Source of the DNA: a virus
DNA: 32,584 nucleotides
Reading direction: 5' to 3' (one strand)
Virus record (IMG/VR): IMGVR_UViG_3300022074_000201
Coordinates: 1-32,584 of that record
Under the pieces are notes generated by a model. It was not told where the DNA came from. It worked only from the letters and a program-made list of their open reading frames with translations, and searched no databases. Position numbers and translations under genes: made by a program. Numbering within the stretch: position 1 is the stretch's first letter; every line of letters begins with the position of its first letter. Shown here one piece after another: positions 16,371 through 23,308 of this stretch.

Positions 16371-17029
16371 CTGATTGGAAGATTTGGATTCAGTTCCCTT
16401 TCAGCAGGATGCATCATGGATTGATGATGTTCTGTCCAAGAAAGACTTTTGACAGGTCTGTACATGGGAACATTGTTTTTTTCAAATTCATGTGTCTGAC
16501 TTTTTCCTACACCTGAAGGTGCATTCCATCTATAAAAGTTCAACATTGAAATTTGTGGTTGTGTGAAGTTTATTGCTTCAAGTGCTTTTCTGTTGCAGAA
16601 ATATCCACAATCTACAAAATGACACAAGATAGTTTCAACATGAAAAATATCAACCTGTGTTTCTTTTTTCTTTGTCCAACCATGCTTGATGCCATTGTTG
16701 TGAAAGTTGTATGCATATGCACCTGATACATCATTGTGAATCCTCATCATATCATCAGTCCATACATCCCACCAATCATCAGGAATGAATGCAAAGAAGT
16801 CATCATCAGATTCCTTGCAGATATCAAAGGCATATTGCCAATTTTGCCACCATTGTTCTTTTCCACCATGTTTCAATCTGTGAAATTCACAGTGATCAAC
16901 AAAAGGCATTGGATCAAAATCAGACCCATCATCAATGACAACAATCCTTTGATCAGGAAGTTTTTCCTTCAGTTCATGAACAAGTCTTTGCAACATTGGT
17001 TGCCTGTTGTATGAAAAGATGGTGATCAT
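16367..17029 (-). CDS. Glycosyltransferase-like protein 1 (220 aa)
   Basis: MITIFSYNRQPMLQRLVHEL resembles the start of GT-A enzymes. VVIDDGSD (residues 30-37) and FIPDDWWDVW (81-90) supply the two acidic motifs that bind nucleotide-sugar and metal. The C-terminal part (FVDCGYFCNRKALEAINFTQ) resembles the acceptor-side region. It starts inside the stop region of a 49-aa gene (3-4-base overlap) and its stop overlaps the GT2 gene by 4 bases. Together with the next three genes it forms a compact glycosylation cluster. I am sure of the fold class to a fair degree, not of the sugar or acceptor. Confidence 0.72.
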   Translation of the reverse strand: MITIFSYNRQPMLQRLVHELKEKLPDQRIVVIDDGSDFDPMPFVDHCEFHRLKHGGKEQWWQNWQYAFDICKESDDDFFAFIPDDWWDVWTDDMMRIHNDVSGAYAYNFHNNGIKHGWTKKKETQVDIFHVETILCHFVDCGYFCNRKALEAINFTQPQISMLNFYRWNAPSGVGKSQTHEFEKNNVPMYRPVKSLSWTEHHQSMMHPAERELNPNLPIR

Positions 17030-17175
17030 TCTATTTCAAATATCCTGTCATCAAGATCAAATTCTTCTGCCCATTCAAGAATTTCTTTTCTTTGTTGTTC
17101 TGTTGCTTGTTCTGAAATAATGTATTCACCATCTTCAATGGTGAACAAGTCTTCATGTGGTGGTGGTGCAATCAT
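17026..17175 (-). CDS. 49-aa acidic protein between MuF and glycosyltransferases
   Basis: A short ORF, MIAPPPHEDLFTIEDGEYII at its start and EFDLDDRIFEIE at its end, coupled by 4-base overlaps to the MuF gene before it and the glycosyltransferase after it. That tight coupling and the absence of any other function for this 142-base gap make it convincing. It is strongly acidic, with no membrane segment. No function is recognised. It might be an immunity-like or regulatory partner of the preceding MuF-zincin protein, since such partners are usually small, acidic and directly downstream, but this is inference. Confidence 0.72.
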   Translation of the reverse strand: MIAPPPHEDLFTIEDGEYIISEQATEQQRKEILEWAEEFDLDDRIFEIE

Positions 17176-18887
17176 TTTTGTCCTTTGTATTTTTCAATGA
17201 ATCTTTTCACTATAAAATCAGTGTTTTCATCTCTGAATCCTGAATAGTGTCTTTCAAATGCTAGTGTCACAAGTTCTGCCCAGTCTTTATCTTTATTAAA
17301 TGCATATGTCACATATCTTCCCATTGATTCAGCAATATCCAAAAACTTTTCTTTGCCATGTATTTCAATCATCTCTTCTGCAATTTCTGATGAAAGTGAA
17401 AGATATTTTTTTTCTCTGACCCAATTGCCATATGTAGAATGTTTGTACACATTGTCCTTGTTCAAACCCAAGTGTTTCTTCATGGAATAAGTGAAGTCAT
17501 AGTGATGGATCATCTCATGAAGATATGTTGTCATGTATGAAGAACCTTGATTCCATTTTGATGGTGTATTCAATTTATCCAATTCCCAAAATCCAACACC
17601 ATTGAATTTCCTTGACATGGAATTCAGTTTCACATATCCATCAAGCTGAACATTTTCATACCCTTTATAAAACCCTGCATTTGTGGATGCTTCTCCCCAT
17701 CTGTTTTTTGAAGATATAGAATTTATTTGTTTGAATGATTTTGGATGCTCTCCAAGTGTGTCAACAAGATACTTGTGTTGTTTTGCCATCTCCTTGAAGC
17801 CATCATTGGTGATGTTTCTTGGCAGTTTTTCAATACGAACATCAAACTGTTCAACAAATTCAATGAATGTCTTTCTGTTTTTAACAGATGCAACACTGAC
17901 TGCAAGTGCATTTGCAAGTTCTTCAATTTGTGTTTGATCTTCTAAAACATCAGAAGACTGATTTTGTTCAGGTTCAACATATATCTGTGTACATCTGCAA
18001 TTGATTGTGTTTCCTGCATCTGCACCAAGACTGTCATCAGATGGTACAAGAAGATAGTTGATCCTTCCATCAATACCTGTCAAGACAAATGGATCATCAA
18101 TTGCAATTGGTTGATCTCTTTCAGGTGCAAAATGATCCCACATATTTCCTTTGATGTGTGATCTGACTCTGTCATCCCTGCTTGACAACCACTTCTTCAT
18201 CAGTTTTGTACCTGATTCTTTTGCACCCATCAGTGAACCCATATTTGATCCTGCAATGATTTCAGTCCTTCCAATCCTTCTTGCCCTGTCCATACTGAAT
18301 GCAAAGTCCATAGGAAGAATCCTTCTTGCAAAGTCATCCACTGAAAGACCATCAATCAATGCCCTTTCAACCTGTTTCAAAACCCTTTTTTTTGTGTAAG
18401 CATCAACACCTGCAATCTTGTTTGTTGTATTGTACTTCAGCCATTCCTTGATCAGCTTTTCCCAATCAACACCTGTCTTCTTGGCTTTCTTGACAAATTG
18501 ATTGTATGTTTCAAGTGCAAATGGCTTCATCACTTTCAAGTACACTTTTTCATACGCTTCCACAATTGGTTCTTCCTTGTACATCAGATCAATGTCCACA
18601 TCAAAAGATTGTGTCCTGATCATTTCATCCAAGTATGGCTTGATTGATTTCTTTAGTGCCTTGTGAAAGACATCAGTTGCATATGATTCAAACGCTTTTC
18701 TTTTGTTATCAAATGCCTTCCATATCCTTGCCTTCTGTGCTTCTTCTGCCTTGTTTGCTTCTTCATACTGATCATAACAGATTGCAAATGCCTGTTCATC
18801 TGATCTGCCTTCATTGACAAGGAAAGACACACATCTTCCAATGAAGTTGCTTCTGCTTTCCCCTGTATTTGGTGATGGTATCGGCAT
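17172..18887 (-). CDS. MuF-like head morphogenesis protein fused to zinc-peptidase-like domain
   Basis: A 571-residue three-part protein. Residues 1-~45 carry the short MPIPSPNTGESRSNFIGRCV motif found at the start of many phage head proteins. About 50-305 is the MuF domain: RARRIGRTEIIAGSNMGSLM, then KKWLSSRDDRVRSHIKGNMW and AGNTINCRCTQ. Residues ~340-571 form an extra domain with YLHEMIHHYDF (HExxH, His457, Glu458, His461) and a downstream DWAELVTLAFERHY, where Glu538 is a candidate third zinc ligand. Phage MuF proteins with variable C-terminal enzyme domains are known and have been proposed to be delivered toxins. The third domain may act on host protein or peptidoglycan. A 49-aa acidic gene follows with a 4-base overlap. 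Confidence 0.8.
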   Translation of the reverse strand: MPIPSPNTGESRSNFIGRCVSFLVNEGRSDEQAFAICYDQYEEANKAEEAQKARIWKAFDNKRKAFESYATDVFHKALKKSIKPYLDEMIRTQSFDVDIDLMYKEEPIVEAYEKVYLKVMKPFALETYNQFVKKAKKTGVDWEKLIKEWLKYNTTNKIAGVDAYTKKRVLKQVERALIDGLSVDDFARRILPMDFAFSMDRARRIGRTEIIAGSNMGSLMGAKESGTKLMKKWLSSRDDRVRSHIKGNMWDHFAPERDQPIAIDDPFVLTGIDGRINYLLVPSDDSLGADAGNTINCRCTQIYVEPEQNQSSDVLEDQTQIEELANALAVSVASVKNRKTFIEFVEQFDVRIEKLPRNITNDGFKEMAKQHKYLVDTLGEHPKSFKQINSISSKNRWGEASTNAGFYKGYENVQLDGYVKLNSMSRKFNGVGFWELDKLNTPSKWNQGSSYMTTYLHEMIHHYDFTYSMKKHLGLNKDNVYKHSTYGNWVREKKYLSLSSEIAEEMIEIHGKEKFLDIAESMGRYVTYAFNKDKDWAELVTLAFERHYSGFRDENTDFIVKRFIEKYKGQK

Positions 18888-18950
18888 GATAAAAAAGGCA
18901 AGACATTTTCACACACCTTGCCAATTAACTAAGTACGGAATGTTTCTACT

Positions 18951-19271
18951 TCAAGAGAGATCCTGCAAAACCTGATTCAACACTTCCACAAAATTCTTAA
19001 CATCTTCAGGTGTGACAAATCCACCTATGTATGCAACTGTCAGAAGTATTGCAACAACATTTCTGACTGTCAGCACTTCATGCAATTTTTCAATGACAAC
19101 ACCTTTATCACCAAGAAGAACTGCTTTCAATAGCTTTCCAATTGGTTGATTCGGTATTGGAAGAATGTCAAGGACACCATGAACTGCTTGACCAACCTTG
19201 CTTTCACCTGAAACTGCACCTTCAAGGAAGGCAAAAAGTTTTGTTTCTTTGAATTTCTTTTTGTTTTTCAT
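18951..19271 (-). CDS. Small membrane protein, holin candidate (106 aa)
   Basis: I start this at ATG 19271, where ATGA overlaps the stop of the upstream gene; an in-frame start at 19334 would read deep into that gene. The protein opens with MKNKKKFKETKLFAFLE, has a Gly/Lys-rich middle (LPIPNQPIGKLLKAVLLGDK) and one hydrophobic segment VRNVVAILLTVAYIGGFV (residues ~70-87) followed by an amphipathic helix. It directly follows endolysin and a coiled-coil membrane gene, so a holin or partner of the holin is likely. The family is not recognised. Confidence 0.6.
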   Translation of the reverse strand: MKNKKKFKETKLFAFLEGAVSGESKVGQAVHGVLDILPIPNQPIGKLLKAVLLGDKGVVIEKLHEVLTVRNVVAILLTVAYIGGFVTPEDVKNFVEVLNQVLQDLS

Positions 19272-19534
19272 TTCATCATCTCCGATATCGCATTGAATAA
19301 GGCACTTGAACCAAGACCTGCACCTGTTGCCCATGCAATGATCTTCTGTTTGAATTTGACTAATTCTGCAATCTGTTTTTCATTGTTCGTCACCTTCTTG
19401 ACAAGACCTTCTTGTCCAAATTCATTTCCAAGAAGTGCTTCTTTTATGTCTTGAATATCTTTAGCAAGCAATTCGATCATGGCTTCAAGGTTGTTCACTT
19501 TAAATTTTAAGTCATTTATTTCTTTGTCATTCAT
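19268..19534 (-). CDS. XhlA-like coiled-coil membrane protein, lysis-associated (88 aa)
   Basis: An N-terminal coiled coil (EINDLKFKVNNLEAMIELLA onward, about residues 1-62) ends in a C-terminal hydrophobic stretch IIAWATGAGLGSSALFNAI. Length, order and composition resemble the XhlA / haemolysin-like phage lysis proteins, which anchor at the membrane and help release endolysin. It overlaps the endolysin gene by 8 bases and the next membrane protein gene by 4. It may be the holin itself or its partner. The assignment is based on architecture and neighbours. Confidence 0.6.
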   Translation of the reverse strand: MNDKEINDLKFKVNNLEAMIELLAKDIQDIKEALLGNEFGQEGLVKKVTNNEKQIAELVKFKQKIIAWATGAGLGSSALFNAISEMMK

Positions 19535-19895
19535 AATATGTCCAAGCTACTGATGATGTTTTGTCTTTGTCAAGGTCAACATGAATAAAATTTTTTCCAA
19601 TTCCAATCCTGCTGAATCCTACTGAAATAAGTCCATTAAAAATCCTGAATCTGTCATTTGATGAAGAACACTTGATGTCAACTGCAATACCTTTTGTGTG
19701 TGAAGATGTTCCATCCCTTCCTTGTTTTTTTTCCCATTCTTCAGATCTGTATGCACTTGTCAAAACAAATGGAACTTTGGCAACCTGTCTTGCAATATCC
19801 AACTTTTTAATGAAATCACCTTTCAGATCATTCATGTTGCATGGTGGATTGCAGTTGTCAAAATCCTTTTGTGTGAAATATCTGTATTCTGTCAT
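19527..19895 (-). CDS. Endolysin, peptidase M15-type L-Ala/D-Ala-specific peptidase
   Basis: A 122-residue M15 fold: FVLTSAYRSEEWEKKQGRDG at 43-62 (SxYR motif), then SSHTKGIAVDIKC with zinc ligands His66 and Asp73, and FIHVDLD with His105. This is the SxHxxGxAxD...HxD pattern of small phage peptidoglycan peptidases. It cuts peptide cross-links or stems of the wall at the end of infection. There is no signal peptide, so a holin is needed; two small membrane genes follow with overlaps. It starts 4 bases inside the end of the portal gene (ATGA). Lying between portal and MuF is an unusual place for lysis genes. Confidence 0.92.
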   Translation of the reverse strand: MTEYRYFTQKDFDNCNPPCNMNDLKGDFIKKLDIARQVAKVPFVLTSAYRSEEWEKKQGRDGTSSHTKGIAVDIKCSSSNDRFRIFNGLISVGFSRIGIGKNFIHVDLDKDKTSSVAWTYYE

Positions 19896-21274
19896 GGCAT
19901 TGTATTGTCTTCTATGTCATCAGATGCCTGATCAGGAATAAGGTTCATTGGAATATATCTTGCATTGTCCCCTGTTGGTTCAAATCCCATTTCTGTCCTT
20001 TTCTCATCAGCAGTCAACCACCATGCCTTGTCCAACCATCCAACTTTGTCTGCATTGTCTTGGTTTAGTGCATCAATTGCTTGAATATCAAAGTCCAAGT
20101 GATATTTCTTTCCTGTTGCTTTCTCAAACATTGGAACAATGGTTCTGTTCATTTCACCAAAGTCCCTTGTCAGTGTTGGTATCACATTATCAAGGTACAA
20201 CTGTTTTCTTGACTGCTCTTTGTTTGCATTAGTTTTATTGTCAGGATCGTTTAACAGTTCTGAAGGATAGTTGTACACATTGCATATGTCCCTTTGTGAC
20301 ATTTTACCTGCTTCAAGGATTTCAAGATCCACAGGTGGAATGCCAAATTGTTGAAAGCCAAGTTTGACTGAAGAAACCAACCATGCTTTGTAGTTGTCGG
20401 GTGTCCCCATTTCTCGAAGGAAGTTTTGCAACTGTGATCTTTGCATTGGTGTCAGTTGCTCCATATCAGGATCATCAGGATAGACAACACCTGATGCACC
20501 ACCATTCTTGAATGCCTTTGAAAGTGCCTTGTCCCCATCATTCCCAAGCCTGATTGATCTTCTTGCAGACTTCAGTGGTGACATACCATACAAGTGTGAT
20601 CCGACTGAATTGTAGTCAGGATTCCAATACTTCCAATGCATGACAGTGTCTTCAGGAAGCATATCACCTTGATGACCATACATATCAATCACATATCCTT
20701 TGACAAGTGTTTCATATGATGGATCAGCAACGATTCTTGTGAACTGTGAAGGCATCACCCACATTTCACCAACACTTCCATCACCTAACAAAACAAAATG
20801 TGTGTATGAATTTCCTGTGATCAACTGAAATCCTTTCATGTTTTCATACCATTCAGGATATGATTGCAATGGATTTGGCTGATGAATCATCTTATACAAC
20901 GGATCTGCATGATCACTGACTTCTTCAAATGCCTGTTGTTTTAATTCAAGAAGCTGATCAACCTGATTATTTGTTGTGCCATTTCTTTGGTTGTGCTTGA
21001 TTCTTCTGTACTTCTCTGCTTTCTCTACATTCTTGACAACATGAACAATTGGTGGAACTGATGCACAAGCCATTGTGATCCCATTGACCACACTGTACAC
21101 ATCGGGATTTCCTTCATATCCATCTGAAACATATCCATCCTGTGTGTCTTCAATTGATATTGGATAGTTTCCACCATGAAACCTGAACAATTGTTTGTTC
21201 ATGTTGTTGATCAGTGTTTGCTGACTGTTCACTGCCTTGCTTCTTGTGAATGGGATCAGATCTTTCAGTTCCAT
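19892..21274 (-). CDS. Portal protein (HK97 type)
   Basis: A 460-residue portal with typical segments: VYSVVNGITMACASVPPIVH (near residues 80-100), MIHQPNPLQSYPEWYENMKG, YGMSPLKSARRSIRLGND, then FKNGGASGVVYPDD, and LEAGKMSQRDICNVYNYPSE near 330. A 12-mer of this protein forms the DNA entry ring at one head vertex and binds the terminase. It is the first gene of the leftward virion operon, 160 bases from the preceding gene. The C-terminus ends IEDNTMP and overlaps the endolysin start by 4 bases. Usually the protease or MuF follows the portal directly; here the lysis genes intervene. Confidence 0.95.
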   Translation of the reverse strand: MELKDLIPFTRSKAVNSQQTLINNMNKQLFRFHGGNYPISIEDTQDGYVSDGYEGNPDVYSVVNGITMACASVPPIVHVVKNVEKAEKYRRIKHNQRNGTTNNQVDQLLELKQQAFEEVSDHADPLYKMIHQPNPLQSYPEWYENMKGFQLITGNSYTHFVLLGDGSVGEMWVMPSQFTRIVADPSYETLVKGYVIDMYGHQGDMLPEDTVMHWKYWNPDYNSVGSHLYGMSPLKSARRSIRLGNDGDKALSKAFKNGGASGVVYPDDPDMEQLTPMQRSQLQNFLREMGTPDNYKAWLVSSVKLGFQQFGIPPVDLEILEAGKMSQRDICNVYNYPSELLNDPDNKTNANKEQSRKQLYLDNVIPTLTRDFGEMNRTIVPMFEKATGKKYHLDFDIQAIDALNQDNADKVGWLDKAWWLTADEKRTEMGFEPTGDNARYIPMNLIPDQASDDIEDNTMP

Positions 21275-21434
21275 AAAGTAAAAATTTTAATTTGTCAAGA
21301 AATTAATAAGAAAAAGACCAATTTGAAAACAAAAAAAAACAACAGGATTTCAACCCCATTGTTTTGGATAACAAAAGTATGAAAACTACTTGTTTTCAAG
21401 ATAGTCAAATTTAGCTTTTAAGGACAGATATTTT
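21275..21434. other. Leader region of the portal operon (160 bases, no gene)
   Basis: Minus-strand elements: a weak hairpin with 7-bp arms (TGAAAAC at 21380-21386, GTTTTCA at 21392-21398), followed by TACTTTTG (21379-21372), which matches the Bacteroidota -7 element TAnnTTTG, although no -33 TTTG sits at the standard distance. Further on are a TTGTTT and a TATTAA 18 bases apart, and a TTGACA just before the portal start. The portal operon needs a promoter here, but the exact one cannot be chosen. Confidence 0.4.
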
Positions 21435-21746
21435 TCAAGACAATAGTTTGACCCACATTTTGTTGTATGTCTTGTCATATTCTAAATTTTCACTGTGTGT
21501 GTTCAAATGATGGATCACAGTTGAATGATTCATGTTCAGATACCTTGCAATTTCAACTTTGGTGTATGTGTCACACATAAAATTTGCAAACAGTCTTTTC
21601 ATTCTGACATATTCAACCCTTCTTGACTTGATCAAAAGTTGTGATCTTTGTATTCCACTTTTTTTGCAGAATTCTTCCACATATTCATCCATTGGATCTA
21701 CTTCATCATATGCAAGAAGGAATGCTTTCAGAATTTTATTGTGCAT
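21435..21746 (-). CDS. DnaA domain IV-like DNA-binding protein without AAA+ domain (103 aa)
   Basis: I start at ATG 21746, which overlaps the preceding stop by 11 bases; an upstream in-frame ATG (21857) would overlap 122 bases of that gene. The C-terminal ~65 residues match DnaA domain IV: SRRVEYVRMKRLFANFMC (basic loop and helix), YTKVEIARYLNMNHSTVIHH with the helix-turn-helix and the HSTV signature at 74-77. In DnaA this domain reads the DnaA box. Domains I-III (loader and ATPase) are absent. It may direct host replication to the phage origin, block host DnaA, or act as a regulator. I saw no exact DnaA box in the nearby gaps, by eye only. Confidence 0.75.
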   Translation of the reverse strand: MHNKILKAFLLAYDEVDPMDEYVEEFCKKSGIQRSQLLIKSRRVEYVRMKRLFANFMCDTYTKVEIARYLNMNHSTVIHHLNTHSENLEYDKTYNKMWVKLLS

Positions 21747-21990
21747 GATGTGGTGAAATGTATTCTGTTGATGTGATGGATGTGATCTGAAGATCTTGTT
21801 TTGATTCTTGCATGACTTGATTCCTGATCCTGTCAATAAATCCCTGTCTTGTTTCATTGCTTATTGAAAAGAATGAAAAACTGTGACCATTCTTTTGCCT
21901 GATGTTGATCCTGAATGTGTCATGGTTGTACCCTTGCCAATCTGAAAATTTGATGCACTGAAGTTCTGCATTCTGATATGGATTTGTCAT
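21736..21990 (-). CDS. Unknown small protein (84 aa)
   Basis: A soluble 84-residue protein (MTNPYQNAELQCIKFSDWQG opening, mixed alpha/beta, Asn/Gln-rich, ends EYISPHHAQ). I do not recognise it. It lies between a cassette gene with its own promoter (start 22339) and the DnaA-IV-like gene, with an 11-base overlap to the latter, so it is likely co-transcribed with both. A perfect 7-bp hairpin (22011-22029) sits in the short gap before it and may reduce or stabilise this part of the message. Position among short accessory genes suggests a non-essential, host-directed role. Confidence 0.6.
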   Translation of the reverse strand: MTNPYQNAELQCIKFSDWQGYNHDTFRINIRQKNGHSFSFFSISNETRQGFIDRIRNQVMQESKQDLQITSITSTEYISPHHAQ

Positions 21991-22010
21991 TGTTGTGTCC
22001 TGTTATGAAA

Positions 22011-22029
22011 GGAAGGCTTTGTGCCTTCC
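22011..22029 (-). terminator. GGAAGGC/GCCTTCC hairpin between accessory genes
   Basis: Perfect 7-bp arms with a 5-base loop. On the minus strand it is followed by TTTCATAACA, a weak U-tract, so it could be a leaky terminator or a stability element between the 97-aa and 84-aa genes. It resembles two other purine-arm hairpins of this region in arm sequence. Confidence 0.5.
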
Positions 22030-22045
22030 CTTCTGTTGTTGCTTG

Positions 22046-22339
22046 TTAAATTAAGTTAGCCTTCTTCAAATCTCTTTCCATTCTTTTTTGAAAGTTGTAC
22101 CCACAAGTCCAACCCTTGTCGCATCTTCCATTGTTTGCTGAATATCTTTGATTGAAATGAACATATTCTTTGTCATTTGAAAGTCTTGAAATTTCAAACC
22201 AATAATACACAGAACTATATGCACCACCCTTGATTGATATGCACACACGTTCTTTGTAGTCATATGCAGTAGGTTCAAATTCAACATTGTATTTTTTAAT
22301 TGTTGAAAGTTGTTTGAAAGTGTTTCTTGAAAGTTCCAT
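22046..22339 (-). CDS. Unknown accessory protein (97 aa) with its own promoter
   Basis: A 97-residue soluble protein starting MELSRNTFKQLSTIKKYNVE. It is rich in aromatic and charged residues (KGGAYSSVYYWFEISR and KGWTCGYNFQKRMERDLKKA) and looks like a small alpha/beta fold. No family is recognised. A strong promoter (22379-22407) precedes it with an A/C-rich leader that ends GGATAACAAAATG, identical over 13 bases to the leader of the gene at 23620. It is thus one of several independently expressed cassettes, a pattern usual for early host-takeover or counter-defence proteins, but that role is inference. Confidence 0.7.
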   Translation of the reverse strand: MELSRNTFKQLSTIKKYNVEFEPTAYDYKERVCISIKGGAYSSVYYWFEISRLSNDKEYVHFNQRYSANNGRCDKGWTCGYNFQKRMERDLKKANLI

Positions 22340-22378
22340 TTTGTTATCCGTTTTGTTGTTGTTTGTTTAACTATAACA

Positions 22379-22407
22379 ATGATAAGGCATCACACAATCA
22401 ATGTCAA
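22379..22407 (-). promoter_or_regulatory. Cassette promoter 3
   Basis: Minus-strand TTGACA (22407-22402), exactly 17 bases, TATCAT (22384-22379) then TG. It is preceded by an A-tract and followed by a leader with AACAACAACAAAAC and GGATAACAAAATG. It drives the 97-aa gene and probably the two genes after it. Confidence 0.75.
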
Positions 22408-22439
22408 GTTTTTTTTTAATTATTTTTAAAAAAATAAAT

Positions 22440-22460
22440 GGGAAGGGATGACCCCCCCCC
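22440..22460 (-). terminator. Degenerate hairpin with poly-C9 arm
   Basis: GGGAAGGG (22440-22447), ATGA, then nine C (22452-22460). On the minus strand G9 precedes TCATCCCTTCCC, then ATTTATTTTTTT, so a hairpin with six G-C pairs plus a U-rich tail forms a plausible terminator for the 117-aa gene. It is the same element as the perfect hairpin at 23309-23329 except that one arm has become homopolymeric. Confidence 0.55.
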
Positions 22461-22472
22461 AATTTTCTGTTT

Positions 22473-22826
22473 TTAATAGATTACTTTTTTTGGCAAGTGT
22501 CTTCTTTCAATTTTGTTTTTGGCATCTTCCCATGCAAATGTTTCACCAATTTTCATTGGAACATTGCAGATGGTTGCGACATATCTCATAACATCACATA
22601 ATTCACAGACCCAATCTTCATCAAGGTCAAATTCAAGCATCAAATAAGAATTTTCCCACACATTGTTCCAAATTGCAAAATGATAGACTCCATCATTTTT
22701 TAATTGCATCAAGTAGTGAATCAAGTTGAAGTTCCATTCAGGTACTTCATTGACAAGTGCTTCAATTCTGTTTTTGTATTCTGTTGATAATTCAATTAGC
22801 AGTTCTGATTGTTCTTGTGTTTTCAT
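22473..22826 (-). CDS. Unknown accessory protein (117 aa) with its own promoter and terminator
   Basis: A 117-residue acidic protein: MKTQEQSELLIELSTEYKNR, LIHYLMQLKNDGVYHFAIWN, then DLDEDWVCELCDVMRYVATI. The WVCELCD element has one CxxC pair but no second one, so a zinc site is not evident. The protein is probably soluble and helical. It forms a full cassette: a TTGACA promoter (22862-22890) upstream and a hairpin plus U-tract downstream (22440-22460). I do not recognise its family. Cassette structure and small size fit an accessory early gene. Confidence 0.7.
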   Translation of the reverse strand: MKTQEQSELLIELSTEYKNRIEALVNEVPEWNFNLIHYLMQLKNDGVYHFAIWNNVWENSYLMLEFDLDEDWVCELCDVMRYVATICNVPMKIGETFAWEDAKNKIERRHLPKKVIY

Positions 22827-22861
22827 CGTTTTGTTGTTTTGTTATCGTTTAACTTGATTCT

Positions 22862-22890
22862 AATATACAACACTTCAGAACACTTGTCAA
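22862..22890 (-). promoter_or_regulatory. Cassette promoter 2
   Basis: Minus-strand TTGACA (22890-22885), 17 bases, TATATT (22867-22862), then AG. Upstream is an A-tract (UP-like) directly after the stop of the zinc-ribbon gene. The leader contains GATAACAAAACAACAAAAC before the start at 22826. Confidence 0.8.
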
Positions 22891-22919
22891 GTTTTTTTTA
22901 AAAATAATTAAAAATAATT

Positions 22920-23108
22920 TCAAAACATGGCATCTTTCCATGATTCAGTCACTTTGCTTACATCAATCAGGTCATCTAAATATTCACCACAGTCAGGACA
23001 TACAACATGAAGATCCACTGTGCTTCCAAATTCATGGCTGAATCCATCATCTACAATCCTGATCTGTTCTTCTTCATGTTCTTCTTTGCATTCAGGACAG
23101 GTGATCAT
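22920..23108 (-). CDS. Small zinc-ribbon protein (62 aa)
   Basis: Two CxxC pairs: MITCPECKEEHEEEQI near the start (Cys4, Cys7) and VCPDCGEYLDDL (Cys37, Cys40 or close), a classic zinc-ribbon spacing. The rest is acidic (IRIVDDGFSHEFGS). Such proteins bind zinc and often modulate RNA polymerase or act as DNA/RNA-binding helpers; no specific function is evident. It starts 4 bases inside the end of the HTH gene, so the two are translated together, which suggests one regulatory unit. It has no terminator, but the next cassette promoter follows directly. Confidence 0.75.
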   Translation of the reverse strand: MITCPECKEEHEEEQIRIVDDGFSHEFGSTVDLHVVCPDCGEYLDDLIDVSKVTESWKDAMF

Positions 23109-23293
23109 GATTCTTCTTTTTCTTTGACAAGTTGCAATTCACGTATCATCTGAAAGGATGCATTCTGTGATTTGCCTGCTTGAAAATAGTACAACTTACT
23201 TTTTCCAAGTCCTGTTTTTTCTGATAGTCTTGGGATGTTCTTGTTCTGAATCCATTCCCAAATTTCTTGTTCTTCTTTGTATGCTTGTGTCAT
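23105..23293 (-). CDS. Small helix-turn-helix protein A (62 aa)
   Basis: The segment IPRLSEKTGLGKSKLYYFQAGKS, with the turn at TGLGKSKL, looks like a phage Cro-type helix-turn-helix, in which the second helix reads DNA. The protein is a relative of the 65-aa protein at 28268-28465: after EIWEWIQNK / ELRDWIQDK the two align without gaps over 53 residues with 16 identities, including W-I-Q, L-S-x-K-T and IRxLQL. That suggests a duplication, with copies in opposite early transcription units. It is probably a transcription regulator of early genes. It follows the 93-aa gene across a hairpin (23309-23329), and its stop overlaps the zinc-ribbon gene by 4 bases. Confidence 0.7.
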   Translation of the reverse strand: MTQAYKEEQEIWEWIQNKNIPRLSEKTGLGKSKLYYFQAGKSQNASFQMIRELQLVKEKEES

Positions 23294-23308
23294 TGTCTTG
23301 TAATTTGT

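Noticed and set aside
21747-21857. N-terminal extension of the DnaA-IV-like protein
   Set aside because: It would overlap the preceding gene by 122 bases and adds a His/Gln/Ser-rich peptide with no match to DnaA.
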